Assembly (NCBI GenBank): GCA_965371445.1
Contig: CBDUYN010000065.1
Span: forward strand, 1 to 48,497
Direction of reading: 5' to 3'
From: DASWIG01 sp965371445
GTDB lineage: Bacteria; Acidobacteriota; Thermoanaerobaculia; Multivoradales; J023
DNA: 48,497 nt
The notes beneath the pieces are model-generated. The model searched no databases. It was not told the DNA's origin and was given only the letters and a program-made list of their open reading frames with translations. Below, in pieces: positions 13,648 through 22,207 of this stretch. Numbering within the stretch: position 1 is the stretch's first letter; each line of letters begins with the position of its first letter. Position numbers and translations under genes: made by a program.

Positions 13648-16623
13648 TCAGCCCTTGGGCGAGAACTTCTGATAGGTCCGGGAATTCGACGCCACGTCCG
13701 GCGGCGAATGACGCAACGCGGGGTAGTCGTTGGTAAGCCACAGTAGCAGCTGGTCGGCCTGGTAGGGGTCGCCCAAGACGCCGCTCTCGCCGCCTGGAAT
13801 CACTTCGACGGCGTCGACGCCGCCGGGCAGCATCTCGCCGACGAAGCGCCGGGCCGGACCGCTGCCGAACATGAATTCGTTCACGCCGTCGGCCCGGGCA
13901 CTGTGCGAGGACGCGTCGAGCGCTCCGAAGCCGCCCGAGCGCGCCACGCCGGGCAGGTCCTCGGACATGTTCGCCAGTCCCCCGGCCGCTGGAATGTTGA
14001 AGGGACCGCCCAGCAGATGGTCGAAGACGATGCGATGGAGGTAGCCCCACCGGTACTCGTCCTGAACCGTCGAGTTGTTAAACGCCGCGGCAAACGTGTC
14101 GGACGCGAGCAGGTCCAGAGCGTCGCGCAGGCTCTGGAGGATCGTCAGGTCGCGGGCCGTCTCGGGCTCGACGTCGTCGAGGCCGGTGTCGAAGAAGTTG
14201 ACGCCCGAAGCGCCGGTGCCCCGCATCGTGTCGAAGTTGTCGAGGAGGTTGCGCACCGCCGCCACCGCCTGCGAGCTGCCGGGGCTCTGGCGGGTCAGGT
14301 CGAGGGCCGGGTCGATCGCCACCAGTGGCGCGGAGAGGCGCGCGAGCGTCGCGTCGATCGTGTTCTGTACCATCTGGCCCCGCCAGATCGAGTAGATCGT
14401 CGCAGCGACCGACGCCGCCGCCTCCTCGGCGCTCGGCGCCGGGAGGTCGTTGGGATCGTCGCCCGGATCGTAGCCCTCGCGGACGCCGGTCGGCGTCGAG
14501 AAGTCCCAGGCGGCGAGACGGCCGACAGCCTCGGCCACCCCGGGGTCGGCACCGAGAGCGGCAAGCGCCGGAGCCGCGCCGTCGGCCGTGGCGTTGGCAG
14601 AAGCTGCAAGGATGTAAGGCGTCAGGACCTCGGCGTCGAGCAGCTGGTTGTTCGCCTGAAAGGCGCGGATCTCCTCGACCGAGAGCTTGCCCCCGCCTTC
14701 AAGCGCCATGCCGAAGAGCCGCTGGATGCGGCCCATCCGATGACCCGTGGCATAGCCCGGATTCAGGTAGTAGAGCCCGCCCCCGGGACGCAACTGGTTC
14801 AGGGGATTGTTGTCGACCGTCGTGCCGACAGGGTCGTTGTTGCAATTGAGGACATATCCCGAGGCCGGGTTGACGACCTGCGGCATCTCCTCGAAGGGCA
14901 GGATCTCGAAGGGTGTGCTCTGGAACGGCTGCGGATCGGAAAGCGGCATCCATTCGTGCCTCAGGGTCCCGGTGCCGTCGCGGATGAGCCACGGTGGGAT
15001 CCCGCCGTCGGGGGCGTTGAGCGTCTGCAGGTCTTCGCGCAGTGGCATCTCGGCGCTCGTGAAGTAGGCGACGTTGCCGGCGACGTCGGCGTAGGAGAAG
15101 TTCTGGGACCCGGTGTCGAAGAAGTGGAGGCCCTCCTGGAACTGCTCGAGGTTCCGGGCGCGGGCCCAGGTGTAGAAGGTCTCGATCAGGCGGTTGACCC
15201 CGAAGCCCGTGTACTGGACGCTCAGGGCCTGCGCCCGGGTCGGATCGGCGCCGTTTTGCAGGACCTGGACCAGCGGTCCGTTGTTGCGACGCGGTACGAG
15301 CAGCGTCACCCCGCCTTCGGTGGGGCCGACACCAGCGTCGACCAGCGTGTCGGGCGCCGCGGGATTGAGGGCGTTCACCTGAAAGGCCTGGAAGACCGGC
15401 ACGAGGGGCTCGGCCTGGCCCTGGTACATCGTGTGGGTCGGCCCGAGGACCGGATTGACGACGAGCTCTTCCAGATAGACGTCGGTGACGTCCATCGGGT
15501 TGACGGTCGCTCCCCAGCAGATCCTGCGGTTGCAGCCCAGGATGACGCCCGGGGCGCCGGCGAACGACACGCCGACCACGTTCATGGGCTTCGCGCCGAA
15601 CTTCTGGGAGACCCACAGGTGCACCTCGTAGAAGATCGACGGCGTCTCTAGCGAGAGGTGCGGGTCGTTGGCCAGGACCGGATAGCCCGATTCGGTGACG
15701 GCGCCCGAGGCGACCCACCAGTTGCTGCCCAGGAACGACTCGCGGCGATCGGCATAGCGCGCGAATCCGGGAGCCTTGTCGAGCCGGGCCTTGAAGCCGC
15801 GGATCAGCTCCAGGGCCCCCCGGTCGAGGTAGCTCGGGAGCTTCTTGGGAAGCCGGGTCGCTTGCGCCAGGGCGCGGGAGCGCTCGGCGTCCGCCTCCGA
15901 GGTGGCGGCGTCGAGGAAGCCCGGGATTGAAATGGACGGGTCGAAAGGCGCCGAACGGTAGAGGTCCTCGGAGAAAAGCGCCGTGCCGTCGAAGCCGAGG
16001 AGGCTGCCGGCGGCCTGGATGGTCAACAAGGCTTCCGTGAAGTCGAGGTCGGCCAGGTCAAAGGAGAGGCCGAAGGCGATGCCGTTGCCGATCACCAGGC
16101 TGTCGACCGGCGTCCACGGGGCGACCGAGGTGAGAGAAAGCGCGCCGTACTCCGGCGGCAGGGCCGCCGCCTGCGCCAGATAGGCGTTGACCCCCGCGGC
16201 GTAGGCCTCGACCGCCGCCCGGGTCTCCTCCCCGAGCACCGGCAGCGTCGCCTCGGCGGAGCGCCGCAGGCCCAGGGTACGCAACTGGACGTCCGAGCCC
16301 AGAGCCGCCGCGCCGATAAGCTCCGCCAGGGTGCCGCTGAACGTCCGGCGCAGGGTGTCCATCTGGAAGAGGCGGTCCTGGGCGTGCACCCAGCCCTGCA
16401 TGAAGAAAGCGTCGGGCTCGTTCTTGGTGAAGATGTGCGGGACGTTCTCGAAGTCGCGGCGGATGACGACGTTGTCGACCAGCCCCTCGACGTCGACGTC
16501 GTCGAGGCGCGTCTGGTGGGGAAATCCCTCGATCTCGTCGAGCTCGCCGGCCGTGGCGAGCGGAGCGAGGAAGAGCAGGGGGAGAAACAGCCAAAGCAAC
16601 GTTGCCGAAGAGAGCTTCTTCAT
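13648..16623 (-). CDS. Secreted penicillin-acylase-family N-terminal nucleophile hydrolase
   Basis: A 991-residue protein with a clear signal peptide (LLWLFLPLLFLAPLATAGE) and a strong ribosome site (TAGGAGG) before the ATG. The precursor pattern of the family is present: alpha-chain region (IRRDFENVPHIF, GWVHAQDRLFQMD), a linker, then the self-processing site with the nucleophile Ser300 in LGSNWWVASGAV. After cleavage the Ser becomes the beta-chain N-terminus; NDPHLSLETPSIFYEVHL follows as usual. Family members cut amide bonds of beta-lactams, acyl-homoserine lactones or other N-acyl compounds; the substrate here is unknown. Several hundred residues near the C-terminus (from ~650) look like family-typical alpha-helical parts. 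It stands alone between converging and unrelated genes. Confidence 0.9.
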   Translation of the reverse strand: MKKLSSATLLWLFLPLLFLAPLATAGELDEIEGFPHQTRLDDVDVEGLVDNVVIRRDFENVPHIFTKNEPDAFFMQGWVHAQDRLFQMDTLRRTFSGTLAELIGAAALGSDVQLRTLGLRRSAEATLPVLGEETRAAVEAYAAGVNAYLAQAAALPPEYGALSLTSVAPWTPVDSLVIGNGIAFGLSFDLADLDFTEALLTIQAAGSLLGFDGTALFSEDLYRSAPFDPSISIPGFLDAATSEADAERSRALAQATRLPKKLPSYLDRGALELIRGFKARLDKAPGFARYADRRESFLGSNWWVASGAVTESGYPVLANDPHLSLETPSIFYEVHLWVSQKFGAKPMNVVGVSFAGAPGVILGCNRRICWGATVNPMDVTDVYLEELVVNPVLGPTHTMYQGQAEPLVPVFQAFQVNALNPAAPDTLVDAGVGPTEGGVTLLVPRRNNGPLVQVLQNGADPTRAQALSVQYTGFGVNRLIETFYTWARARNLEQFQEGLHFFDTGSQNFSYADVAGNVAYFTSAEMPLREDLQTLNAPDGGIPPWLIRDGTGTLRHEWMPLSDPQPFQSTPFEILPFEEMPQVVNPASGYVLNCNNDPVGTTVDNNPLNQLRPGGGLYYLNPGYATGHRMGRIQRLFGMALEGGGKLSVEEIRAFQANNQLLDAEVLTPYILAASANATADGAAPALAALGADPGVAEAVGRLAAWDFSTPTGVREGYDPGDDPNDLPAPSAEEAAASVAATIYSIWRGQMVQNTIDATLARLSAPLVAIDPALDLTRQSPGSSQAVAAVRNLLDNFDTMRGTGASGVNFFDTGLDDVEPETARDLTILQSLRDALDLLASDTFAAAFNNSTVQDEYRWGYLHRIVFDHLLGGPFNIPAAGGLANMSEDLPGVARSGGFGALDASSHSARADGVNEFMFGSGPARRFVGEMLPGGVDAVEVIPGGESGVLGDPYQADQLLLWLTNDYPALRHSPPDVASNSRTYQKFSPKG

Positions 16624-17007
16624 GGAGACCTCCTAAGTTTCGTGGTGGCCCGGCGGCCTGAACGGCCCCGGATCCGTGCCGTTAGCTTGGATTGCACGAG
16701 AAGGATAACGCATCTGCACCCGGAATGCTTGTAGGAGCCTCCTTGAGGAGCTCATGACGCACATCGACCGCGCTTCTCGAGCTGACCCATCCAGAGTCCA
16801 TTTGCCGAACGAGAAGACTCGCACCTCCTGCCCGCGAACCGCGGAGTCAAGGATCGGTGCGTCGCCAGGTCGTAATCCTCGCGAAGGGGCCCAGCAACTT
16901 CCACAGGGCATCTCAAGGCCATTCGGCCTCCTGAGGCAGGTTCTAGCCGCTCACGGACCAGCCGGCTTGCCAGGAAGGAGTCGGTGCTAGGCCTGGTCAC
17001 GTCACCT
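16624..17007. other. Gene-poor stretch
   Basis: No gene I can support; short frames here lack coding character. It should hold the promoter of the acylase gene (minus strand; a TTATCC string lies near 16700 on that strand). Weak GC hairpins are present, none diagnostic. Confidence 0.4.
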
Positions 17008-17247
17008 TCAACCGTGGCGGAGCCGAGCTTGGTACGCGTCAAAATTGGCGCGCTCCCACTCCTCTCGTAGCTTCTCGGCATCTTCGATCGAACGGTGCTT
17101 GTAGACCCCGGGAGGAAAACGGGGACGCAGCGTGCGCTGAGCAAAGTCCCAGGTGGACCGGATGGCACGGAACAGCTCCGGGTCCCCGGGCTCGCGCCAG
17201 GTGTTCCCCTCCATCTCCTCAACGCTACGGAATTTCCGGACGGGCAT
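17008..17247 (-). CDS. Small partner protein of a nucleotidyltransferase
   Basis: A 79-residue protein starting MPVRKFRSVEEMEGNTWREP and containing RPRFPPGVYKHRSIEDAEKL. This short basic/acidic helical protein type is commonly found next to small nucleotidyltransferase genes and is thought to be one half of a two-gene module. The start codon lies inside the end of the upstream nucleotidyltransferase gene (23-bp overlap), so the two are translationally linked. No nuclease or DNA-binding motif visible. Confidence 0.7.
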   Translation of the reverse strand: MPVRKFRSVEEMEGNTWREPGDPELFRAIRSTWDFAQRTLRPRFPPGVYKHRSIEDAEKLREEWERANFDAYQARLRHG

Positions 17248-17581
17248 CGTCAATCTCCAAGCTCGAACCGTTGTTGGAGGCGATCCGGCGAGTGAGGATG
17301 TCGATATGGAAGCTGCTGTCCGGAGGGATGTACTGCACTGCCGGGTAATCACCCAGCAGGTCGCCGGTGTCGATCTCCTCAATGTGGGGATCCTCGAAGA
17401 CGGAGTGGAGGGCTCTGCGCAGCCGTTCGATGTTCTCCGGCTCGGGGGCAACGAAGACGTCGAGGTCCTCGGTGGCCCGAGCCAGCCCGTGCAGGTTGAG
17501 TGCCACGCCGCCGAAGATCGTGTAGCGAACGCCCTCCTTTTCGAGAGCTGTGAGGACGTTTCTAGTCGCGTCGTAGTCCAT
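17225..17581 (-). CDS. Small nucleotidyltransferase-fold protein, probably C-terminally shortened
   Basis: A 118-residue protein. The nucleotidyltransferase signature is intact: YTIFGGVALNLHGLARATEDLDVFV has the GG loop and the D-x-D-type acidic pair (split here as GGVALNLHG and TEDLDVFV). The middle LLGDYPAVQYIPP and HIDILTR are family-typical. Related proteins usually continue ~40 residues further with a basic segment ending in a KDRADA-like motif; here the frame stops soon after ILTR, so it may have lost its tail or shifted frame. It overlaps the next small gene by 23 bp. Such pairs are often toxin-antitoxin or phage-defence modules. Confidence 0.75.
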   Translation of the reverse strand: MDYDATRNVLTALEKEGVRYTIFGGVALNLHGLARATEDLDVFVAPEPENIERLRRALHSVFEDPHIEEIDTGDLLGDYPAVQYIPPDSSFHIDILTRRIASNNGSSLEIDDARPEIP

Positions 17582-17839
17582 GGGAGCATCTCCGGGCGGC
17601 AGTATACCAAGCCCGGGTGGAACGGCAGCGCCGCGGCGGGTATACCGATCCGGATCTGGCGACGTAGAGCCAGCGCTCCCAGCACGAGACCCGTCGCGGA
17701 TCTAAGACAACGCTCACCCGGCGATGGCCAGGGAGAGTCGACGTCAGAAGGGCTCTCCAGGGGGGCGTCGTCCAAACAACCGCACTTGCCACTTCCCGGC
17801 GCGCCTGGAAGAATGGACACCTGACCAGCGAGGATCCGC
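17582..17839. other. Intergenic region with weak repeat remnant
   Basis: Divergent gap. Contains agccagcgctcccagcac near 17667, a partial copy of the dispersed GC palindrome. No gene seen. Confidence 0.4.
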
Positions 17840-20041
17840 GTGAAACGCCGAGAAGGACTCGAAAAGCTCACCGGACGTGAGCCCTACGTCGACGATCTGC
17901 CCTTCGACGACTTCCTCTGGGGCGCGACCGTCCGCTCCCCGTCCCCCCGTGGACGGATCCGTGAGGTCCGCTTCGGCGACGCCGTCGACTGGGACGAGAT
18001 GGTCGTCGTCGACCACCGCGACCTCCCCGGCCCCAACTGCGTGAAGCTCATCGAGGACGACCAGCCGGTGCTCGCCGCCGGCGTCGTGCGCCACGTCCAC
18101 GAGCCCGTGGTGCTCCTCGCCCACCGCTCGCACGACCTCCTGCGCCGCGCCGTCGCCGACGTCGAGGTCGTCGTCGAGGACGCCCCGGCCTACCTCGACT
18201 TCCGGCGTGAGCCGCAGGGCGAGGAGATCCAGCGCGGCGACGACAACGTCTTCAAGCACCTCAGGATCGAAAAGGGCGACGTCGCTCGGGCGCTCGCCGA
18301 CGCGCCGTTCGTCGTCGAGGGGGTCTACGAGACCGGCGCCCAGGAGCACGTCTACCTCGAGACCCAGGGGATGGCGGCCTGGGAAGAGGACGGCGTCGTC
18401 GTCGTCCAGGGCTCGATGCAGTGTCCCTTCTACGTCCACACCGCCCTCGTCCACGCCCTCGAGCTCCGCCGCGACGAGGTCCGGGTGATCCAGGCCTCGA
18501 TCGGCGGCGCCTTCGGCGGCAAGGAGGAGTACCCGTCGACCCTGGCGCTCCATGCGGCGCTCCTCGCCAGGAAGGCCGGCCGGGGCGTCAAGATCGTCTA
18601 CGACCGCGGCGAGGACATGGCCGTGACCACGAAGCGTCATCCCTCGTGGGTACGCCACAGGACGGGCGTCGACCTTGACGGACGCCTCCTCGCCCAGGAG
18701 ATCGACGTCCTCCTCGACGCCGGCGCCTACCTGACGCTCTCCAGCGTCGTCCTGAGCCGCGGCGTGCTCCACGCGGCCGGTCCCTACCACTGCGAAAACG
18801 TCGTCGTCGACGGCCGGGCGAGGATGACCAACGCGCCGCCGAGCGGGGCGTTCCGCGGCTTCGGCGCTCCCCAGACCCACTTCGCCAACGAGCGCCACAT
18901 GGACCGGATCGCCAAGCGCCTCGGCATGGACCCGGCCGAGCTACGCCGCCGCAACCTCCTCGAGGACGGCGAGACCACCGCGACCGGGCAACGGATCGAC
19001 GACGGCGCCGACCGGCGCGCCATCCTCGACCGGGCCCTCGAGCTTGCCGACTGGGACGAACGCCGCCGCAGGCACCAGAGCTTCAACCGCGAGCATCCGT
19101 ACCTGCGCCGTGGCCTGGGCCTCGCCTCCTTCCACCACGGGGCAGGCTTCACCGGCTCGGGCGAGGTCTACCTCAATTCGCTAGTCGAGGTCGCCGCCCT
19201 CGCCGACGGCAAGGTCGAGGTCCGCGCCTCCTCGACCGAGATGGGACAGGGGACGACGACCGTCCTCACCCAGATCGCCGCCGCCCGCCTCGGCTACGAC
19301 ACCGACGAGGTCTTGGTCGCCCGGCCCGACACCGCCCGCGTACCCGACAGCGGTCCGACCGTGGCCTCGCGCACCGTCATGGTCGTGGGACGGCTCGTCG
19401 AAAAAGCCTGCGACGACTTGAAACATCTTCTAAACCTCGGCGACGAGGTCGGCGGCGACGAATTCAAGGAAGCCGTCCTCGCCTGGTACCGCGACGCGAC
19501 CGAAGGCGCCGAGCTCTGCGGACACGGACGCTACGAGCCGCCCCCCGGAATCGAGTGGGACGAAGAGCGCTACCGCGGCGACGCCTACGGCACCTACGGC
19601 TGGGCGACCTACGTCGCCGACGTGGAGGTCGACTTGCGAACCTTTACGGCCCAGGTCCGCGACTTCGTCGCCGTCCAGGACGTCGGGACGGTGGTCAACG
19701 AGACCCTGGCGCGGGGGCAGGTGCAGGGCGGGGTCGTCCAGGCCATCGGCTGGGCGCTGACCGAGGACTGCCGCTACGAAAACGGCGCCATGGTCAACTC
19801 ACAGCTCACCAACTACATCATCCCGACCTCGGAGGACGTCCCGCCGATCCGGGTGGATTTTCCCGCGACGCCCTACCCCTACGGCGCCCTCGGGGCGAAG
19901 GGCCTGGGCGAGCTGCCCATGGACGGCCCGGCGCCGGCCGTCGCCAACGCCGTCGCCGCCGCCACGGGCATCGAAGCGCGGACGATTCCCCTCACCCCAG
20001 AGCGGATCATGGCCGAGATGGAGGACGCTGGTGAAGACTGA
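17840..20041 (+). CDS. Xanthine-dehydrogenase-type molybdenum-binding subunit
   Basis: A 733-residue large subunit of the molybdenum hydroxylase family. Residues that line the active site are visible: GGAFGGKEEYPS, the Arg of PPSGAFRGFGAPQ, and the catalytic Glu in GAKGLGELPM. The AFRGFG loop is the purine-oxidising (xanthine/hypoxanthine) form, unlike the Cys-containing loop of CO dehydrogenases. The GTG start follows GCGAGGA. The downstream iron-sulfur gene overlaps its 3' end by 11 bp and the FAD gene follows, giving the order Mo - FeS - FAD. A purine permease lies about 4 kb downstream. The exact substrate (xanthine versus another heterocycle) is inferred. Confidence 0.9.
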   Translation: MKRREGLEKLTGREPYVDDLPFDDFLWGATVRSPSPRGRIREVRFGDAVDWDEMVVVDHRDLPGPNCVKLIEDDQPVLAAGVVRHVHEPVVLLAHRSHDLLRRAVADVEVVVEDAPAYLDFRREPQGEEIQRGDDNVFKHLRIEKGDVARALADAPFVVEGVYETGAQEHVYLETQGMAAWEEDGVVVVQGSMQCPFYVHTALVHALELRRDEVRVIQASIGGAFGGKEEYPSTLALHAALLARKAGRGVKIVYDRGEDMAVTTKRHPSWVRHRTGVDLDGRLLAQEIDVLLDAGAYLTLSSVVLSRGVLHAAGPYHCENVVVDGRARMTNAPPSGAFRGFGAPQTHFANERHMDRIAKRLGMDPAELRRRNLLEDGETTATGQRIDDGADRRAILDRALELADWDERRRRHQSFNREHPYLRRGLGLASFHHGAGFTGSGEVYLNSLVEVAALADGKVEVRASSTEMGQGTTTVLTQIAAARLGYDTDEVLVARPDTARVPDSGPTVASRTVMVVGRLVEKACDDLKHLLNLGDEVGGDEFKEAVLAWYRDATEGAELCGHGRYEPPPGIEWDEERYRGDAYGTYGWATYVADVEVDLRTFTAQVRDFVAVQDVGTVVNETLARGQVQGGVVQAIGWALTEDCRYENGAMVNSQLTNYIIPTSEDVPPIRVDFPATPYPYGALGAKGLGELPMDGPAPAVANAVAAATGIEARTIPLTPERIMAEMEDAGED

Positions 20042-20507
20042 CGCGACGACGAGCCTCGAAGTCTTCTTCGAGCTCAACGGCGAGCCGACGACGGTCTCCG
20101 TCCCTCCCGAGGACCGCCTGCTCGACACCCTGCGCTACCGGTTGGGGCTGCCGGGCACCAAGGAGGGCTGCGGCGAGGGCGAGTGCGGCGCCTGCACGGT
20201 GCTGCTCGACGGCGTCCCCGCCAACGCCTGTCTCGTGCCGACTTTTCAGGTGCGGGGACGGCAAGTCACGACGATCGAATCGGTGCCAGGAGAAGAGCTG
20301 GGTCCGCTCCACGAGGCGGGAGCCACGCAGTGCGGCGCCTGCACGCCGGGAGTCGTCATCACCGGACGCTGGGTCGCCGCGAACCCCGATTTGCAGGAGA
20401 CCCACACGGTGCGCGAATTGATGGCCGGCAACCTCTGCCGCTGCACCGGTTACGACGGCATCGTCGAGGGCGTCGAAGCGACGCTGGCCGGCGAGGAGGA
20501 GCCTTGA
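20031..20507 (+). CDS. 2Fe-2S subunit of the molybdenum hydroxylase
   Basis: A 158-residue protein with both iron-sulfur sites of the family: the plant-ferredoxin-like CGEGECGACTV...C (N-terminal half) and the helical-domain pair CGACTPG and GNLCRCTGY. It passes electrons from the molybdenum site to FAD. The GTG start sits inside the end of the large-subunit gene, and its stop overlaps the next start (TTGA), so all three subunits are coupled. Confidence 0.95.
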   Translation: MKTDATTSLEVFFELNGEPTTVSVPPEDRLLDTLRYRLGLPGTKEGCGEGECGACTVLLDGVPANACLVPTFQVRGRQVTTIESVPGEELGPLHEAGATQCGACTPGVVITGRWVAANPDLQETHTVRELMAGNLCRCTGYDGIVEGVEATLAGEEEP

Positions 20508-21328
20508 AGGTCCTGATGCCCGAGAGCCTCGCGGAGGCCTGCGAGCTGATGGCGGCGGAGGACGGCGTCGTACCGCTTGCAGGCGGTACCGATCTCTTCG
20601 TCCATTGGCCCGAGCGTCAGACGGAGCACGAGCGGACCTACCTCGACCTCTCCGGGCTCGCGGAGCTGCGCTCCCACCGCTGGGACGACGGCGAGCTCGT
20701 CCTGGGGGCGCTCACCACCTTCTGGGACGTCGTCCGCGACGCGCGGGCGGCCGAGGAGCTGCCGCTGCTGGTCGCCGCGGCGCGCCAGGTCGGGGCGATC
20801 CAGATCCAGGCGCGGGGAACCTGGGCGGGCAACGTCATGAACGCCTCCCCCGCCGCTGACGGCACGGCGGTCCTGATGGCCTACGACGCCGTCCTGGAGC
20901 TGGTCTCGAAAGACGGCACCGAGGAGGTCCCCCTCGCCGACTTCTACACCGGTTACAAGGAGATGAAGCGGCGCCCGGATCAGCTGATTCGTTCGATCCG
21001 GTTGCCGCGCCGCGCCTACGACGTCGAGGCCTTCGAAAAAGTCGGACCGCGCCGCGCCCAGGCGATCACCAAGGTCGGCGCCGCGGTGGCCCGTTCGGCG
21101 GCGGGCTGGCGGGTAGTGGCGATCTCGATGGCGCCGGTGACTTGCCGGTGCCCGTCGTTGGAGGAGCATTTGAGCGACGGCGGCGACGTCCGTTCTCCCG
21201 ACGACCTCCTGCCGGCTTTGCGCCAAGACGTCTCGCCGATCGACGACGTCCGTTCGACGGCGGCCTACCGTGAGCAAGTGATGGCGCGCGTTCTTTATTG
21301 GGCGTTGCGGGAGCGGGGGGTTTGGTAG
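20504..21328 (+). CDS. FAD-binding subunit of the molybdenum hydroxylase
   Basis: A 274-residue protein of the CO-dehydrogenase/xanthine-dehydrogenase FAD family: VPLAGGTDLFVHW contacts the FAD pyrophosphate and GTWAGNVMNASPAADG the second flavin loop. I choose the TTG at 20504 because GAGGAGGAG lies just upstream at the right distance and the frame gives KVLMPESLAEACELM, the usual family opening; an ATG at 20516 is the alternative. The 3' end overlaps the converging pseudo-protease gene by 34 bp. Confidence 0.92.
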   Translation: MKVLMPESLAEACELMAAEDGVVPLAGGTDLFVHWPERQTEHERTYLDLSGLAELRSHRWDDGELVLGALTTFWDVVRDARAAEELPLLVAAARQVGAIQIQARGTWAGNVMNASPAADGTAVLMAYDAVLELVSKDGTEEVPLADFYTGYKEMKRRPDQLIRSIRLPRRAYDVEAFEKVGPRRAQAITKVGAAVARSAAGWRVVAISMAPVTCRCPSLEEHLSDGGDVRSPDDLLPALRQDVSPIDDVRSTAAYREQVMARVLYWALRERGVW

Positions 21329-22197
21329 CCACCCACACCCGGGGTTAAAACCCCGGGTGGACTCTCCGATCCCTCTTCGTCCTCGGCCGCGATCTCGAGC
21401 GCCAGACGCGTCGCCTCGACGATTTCGGCGGCGGGCAGGATCAGGCCGCCGATCATCTGCTGCATCGAAAGCGACGTCCCCACCACCGAATAGGGATTGC
21501 GGAAGTTCACTCCTTCGTCCTGGCTGCTCGGCACCTGGAGGACCGTCACCCCGATCAGGCGGCCATCGGCGGTGAAGACCGGCACGCCGAAGCCGACCGT
21601 GGGCGAGCCCGAAGGAACGTAGAGACGACGGGGCTTTTGCGCGATGGCGCCGACCGTGCTCTCGTTGACGATCGGCAAGGCGCCGAAAAACTTGTCGAGG
21701 CGGCGCAGGGTGTAGAGCTTCTCGCCCACCTGCGGCGTCGCATCAGCGGTGAAGTCGAGGTAGGGGAGGGGTTCACCGGGTGGCTCCTTGAGCCGGATCC
21801 AGGCCAGGTCGCGGTCGCTGTCACGGACCAGGAGCCGCGCCTTGACCGCTTCCGTGCGGCCGGGGAGCACCACCTCGAGGTCGCTCGGTGCCGCCGAGAT
21901 CGAGATCCCGCGGCCGAAACGCGACATCTGGGTGACGTAGCCCCCGAGCTCCGTGTTCGAGCACAGGACGAGCCCGTCGGGGGCGATCAACTGACAGGTG
22001 ACCTCGCCTTCATGCTCGCTGTTGTGGCCGTTCATCCTCACTTTGAGGATGAACTTGACGTTCACCAGCGTGTCGGCCTTCGCGAGGAGCGTCCGGTGAG
22101 GAGGCTCTCCGGCCGCGCCCTCCTGAGCCACGGCGGCGGCGGCGAGCCCCACGAGGACGAGCCCGGCGATCCATGGAAAGCGAATCAGCAGCTGCAT
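21295..22197 (-). CDS. Secreted trypsin-like-fold protein lacking catalytic residues (pseudo-protease)
   Basis: A 300-residue protein with a signal peptide (MQLLIRFPWIAGLVLVGLAA) and a chymotrypsin/HtrA-like fold: GLVLCSNTELGGYV where the catalytic His should be (N81), the Asp of DSDRDLAWIRL (D130), and SGSPTVGFGVPVF in place of the GNSGGP serine loop. Two of three catalytic residues are thus missing, so it is probably a regulator, scaffold or inhibitor. It lies 10 bp downstream of the HtrA-like protease on the same strand, suggesting an operon and a partner role. The last ~20 residues are encoded by a palindromic intergenic-type repeat. Confidence 0.8.
   Translation of the reverse strand: MQLLIRFPWIAGLVLVGLAAAAVAQEGAAGEPPHRTLLAKADTLVNVKFILKVRMNGHNSEHEGEVTCQLIAPDGLVLCSNTELGGYVTQMSRFGRGISISAAPSDLEVVLPGRTEAVKARLLVRDSDRDLAWIRLKEPPGEPLPYLDFTADATPQVGEKLYTLRRLDKFFGALPIVNESTVGAIAQKPRRLYVPSGSPTVGFGVPVFTADGRLIGVTVLQVPSSQDEGVNFRNPYSVVGTSLSMQQMIGGLILPAAEIVEATRLALEIAAEDEEGSESPPGVLTPGVGGYQTPRSRNAQ
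21337..21358. repeat. Palindrome with 10-bp arms inside the 3' end of a gene
   Basis: acccggggtt / aaccccgggt with a two-base loop, within the last codons of the pseudo-protease gene and just past the stop of the FAD gene. Could act as a terminator-like hairpin for either strand. Confidence 0.7.
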
Positions 22198-22207
22198 GCT
22201 GTCCCCC

